Made by a program: the position numbers and the translations under genes. DNA of 64,000 bases, from the NCBI GenBank assembly GCA_002368155.1, contig AP018180.1, forward strand, positions 2,389,947-2,453,946, read 5' to 3'. Within the stretch, counting starts at the first letter, position 1. Every line of letters begins with the position of its first letter. The notes under the pieces are model-generated. The model searched no databases. It saw only the letters and a program-made list of their open reading frames with translations, and was not told the origin of the DNA. This document shows positions 62,727-64,000 of this stretch, piece after piece. Source of the DNA: Nostoc carneum NIES-2107. Lineage in GTDB: Bacteria; Cyanobacteriota; Cyanobacteriia; Cyanobacteriales; Nostocaceae.

Positions 62727-64000
62727 TCAAGAGCTAATTTTACTCCAAGATTTTTGCTTACTACTAATATACTTTAACTTGCTATTTTTAGCTTTTAAAT
62801 CAAACTTTTTTCTAAAATAATCACTAAAATAATTTTTATATAAAATACAACTAACTTTCGCAAACTTTTTATCTAGATATATTAATCCTAAATTATTTAA
62901 TCTCAAGGCATTTTCTTGTTCTAAGGTAATAGGTAATGATGATTCTATAACTTCCTCAAAACTGTTAATTAACTTAGAGTTTTGCATTAAATAATTTAAT
63001 TGTTCGTGCAAATGGTTGCTAAAAATTCCGGTGTCACTAGTAGCATTTTGGAGTAAATCTTCCAATGTAATTTGATATTGGACACTATGATAAAATAATA
63101 GTCGCACTAAGTAAGGAAAGCCCCCAGTAAGTGCCATTATTTTTTCCAACTCTAAAGTAGAAAGGTAAAGTTTATGACGTTGAGCTAAATCCTCTATTTG
63201 TAATGTTGTGAACCGAGGTAATTCAATTGTCAATCCTACGTTAAATAAAAAATTATTAATATCTAAATTAATATAAATATCGCTAGATGTGACAATTAAT
63301 AAGCGTAATTTTTGCCAAATTGATATATCTCTATTCTCTTCATACCATGAGCGTAGTAAACCTAAAAAATCACGGGTCAGTTGAGGGTATTCAAACAATT
63401 TATTTACTTCATCCAATGCTAAGATAACGGGAGTGGATATTTCTTGTAATAAATACTTTTGAAAGTAGATAGTACAGTTCATCAAAGCTCCCATATCCTG
63501 ATTCCAAAATTCCTCGAGCTTTGATTCAATTCCTAATTGGTAGGCAGCATTAGCGCAGAACCAACGCAAAAATTTTTCTAATGAAGTGAAAACTTCTGTT
63601 TCAGCACGATATAAGCTTAACCTGATTGCCTGATAATGATGTAGAATGCCATGAGCAATAATTCTAGTCATCAAAGAAGTCTTGCCCATCTTGCGCGGCG
63701 CTCTGATGTGAATAAATGCACGAGGCCGCATAATTTCTGCATAACATATCTGTTCTAAACCACGTTCGATATAAAAACTAGAAGCAAGGGGAACTTGCCC
63801 GTCTGGAGGTTCTAAATCTATCTTCTGTGGCTTTTCCGTATGCTGAAATGCCTTTTGAAAAAATTTCGGTTCTAATTGATGCTCTAGTACAGCACGACAA
63901 TTAGTCCGATTAATTTTCTCACCAAAAATCTCGGAAAGTAATTGCCATAGCTTGGGAGCAACCATTCGCCTAATATAATTTTCGGAATAGTTGTTTTCTA
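62727..64000 (-). CDS. AAA-like domain ATPase (AAA_35 type), 5' end outside the window
   Basis: An ATG exists at 63965, but the same frame stays open to base 64000 (it reads ENNYSENYIRRMVAPKLWQL), and that sequence matches the usual N-terminal helix-turn-helix part (YIxxxGxKLWQLLSE) of AAA-like domain proteins. The start is therefore upstream of the window. Visible features are the N-terminal domain (PKLWQLLSEIFGEKINRTNC), the P-loop APRKMGKTSLM (at about 90-100 of the visible part), Walker B PVILALDEVNKLFE and the following GLLRSWYEENRDISIW region. It is a P-loop ATPase of the STAND/AAA_35 group with an unknown partner. Confidence 0.85.
   Translation of the reverse strand, partial: ENNYSENYIRRMVAPKLWQLLSEIFGEKINRTNCRAVLEHQLEPKFFQKAFQHTEKPQKIDLEPPDGQVPLASSFYIERGLEQICYAEIMRPRAFIHIRAPRKMGKTSLMTRIIAHGILHHYQAIRLSLYRAETEVFTSLEKFLRWFCANAAYQLGIESKLEEFWNQDMGALMNCTIYFQKYLLQEISTPVILALDEVNKLFEYPQLTRDFLGLLRSWYEENRDISIWQKLRLLIVTSSDIYINLDINNFLFNVGLTIELPRFTTLQIEDLAQRHKLYLSTLELEKIMALTGGFPYLVRLLFYHSVQYQITLEDLLQNATSDTGIFSNHLHEQLNYLMQNSKLINSFEEVIESSLPITLEQENALRLNNLGLIYLDKKFAKVSCILYKNYFSDYFRKKFDLKAKNSKLKYISSKQKSWSKISS

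Noticed and set aside
1-64000. tRNA or rRNA genes
   Set aside because: No cloverleaf-like or rRNA-like sequence was recognised by eye; a covariance search could still find one.

Overview
The window is 64 kb of chromosome from a cyanobacterium, most likely a filamentous heterocyst-forming type (Nostocales; Nostoc, Calothrix or Tolypothrix-like). The evidence is the many GCGATCGC (HIP1) octamers, the heptanucleotide STRR tracts (GGTAATT, CCCCAAT, CCCCAGT, GTCAACA) between genes, an oxygen-dependent cyclase (AcsF) beside a heme oxygenase and HemN, and an ebo cluster. No rRNA, tRNA, CRISPR array, prophage or intact insertion sequence was seen.

Layout. 1-3.8 kb: the 5' end of an unknown gene, a 21-bp minisatellite, then a response regulator, a histidine kinase and a PepSY-like lipoprotein. 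4.1-13.2 kb: a glycoconjugate locus, all on +, with two MurG-like glycosyltransferases, an ABC exporter, a histidine phosphatase, two tandem GT4 enzymes and one GT2 enzyme. 13.2-21.1 kb: an ebo cluster (eboA-B-C-E-F on -, with a divergent dehydroquinate-synthase-like eboD on +). 21.4-35.9 kb: a hybrid NRPS/PKS operon on -, in transcription order A-T, KS-AT-ACP-aminotransferase, membrane acyltransferase, C-A-T, C-T-TE. 36.6-41.4 kb: a signalling operon on - (coiled-coil protein, OmpA-domain membrane protein, Ras-like GTPase, PAS-like protein, histidine kinase).

41.9-47.8 kb: an SLC13/ArsB-type permease, a universal stress protein and an NrtA/CmpA-like ABC transporter. The stress-protein gene and the transporter operon each have an upstream RNA that I read as a ydaO/yuaA (cyclic-di-AMP) riboswitch. 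48.4-53.8 kb: another histidine kinase, then acsF divergent from heme oxygenase and hemN, which looks like the low-oxygen tetrapyrrole gene set. 54-64 kb: a 42-bp minisatellite, aspS, two small MITE-like elements with target-site duplications, a small phosphatase, two secreted proteins, a group-3-like sigma factor followed by a DUF1822 gene, a DUF4870 membrane protein, and an AAA-like ATPase cut by the window end.

How the genes may work together. The NRPS/PKS operon can be read as an assembly line: it loads a Val-like residue, extends it with malonate, transaminates the beta-keto group, adds a second Val-like residue and releases the chain by a thioesterase. Its last module has no adenylation domain, and its condensation active site reads HSxxxDG in place of HHxxxDG. 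The ebo cluster next door is known in other cyanobacteria for moving a secondary metabolite precursor to the periplasm, so an export link to the NRPS/PKS product or to the glycoconjugate locus is possible but inferred. The riboswitch pair suggests that one second messenger co-regulates a transporter and a stress protein. All functions come from reading motifs by eye; no database search was run.
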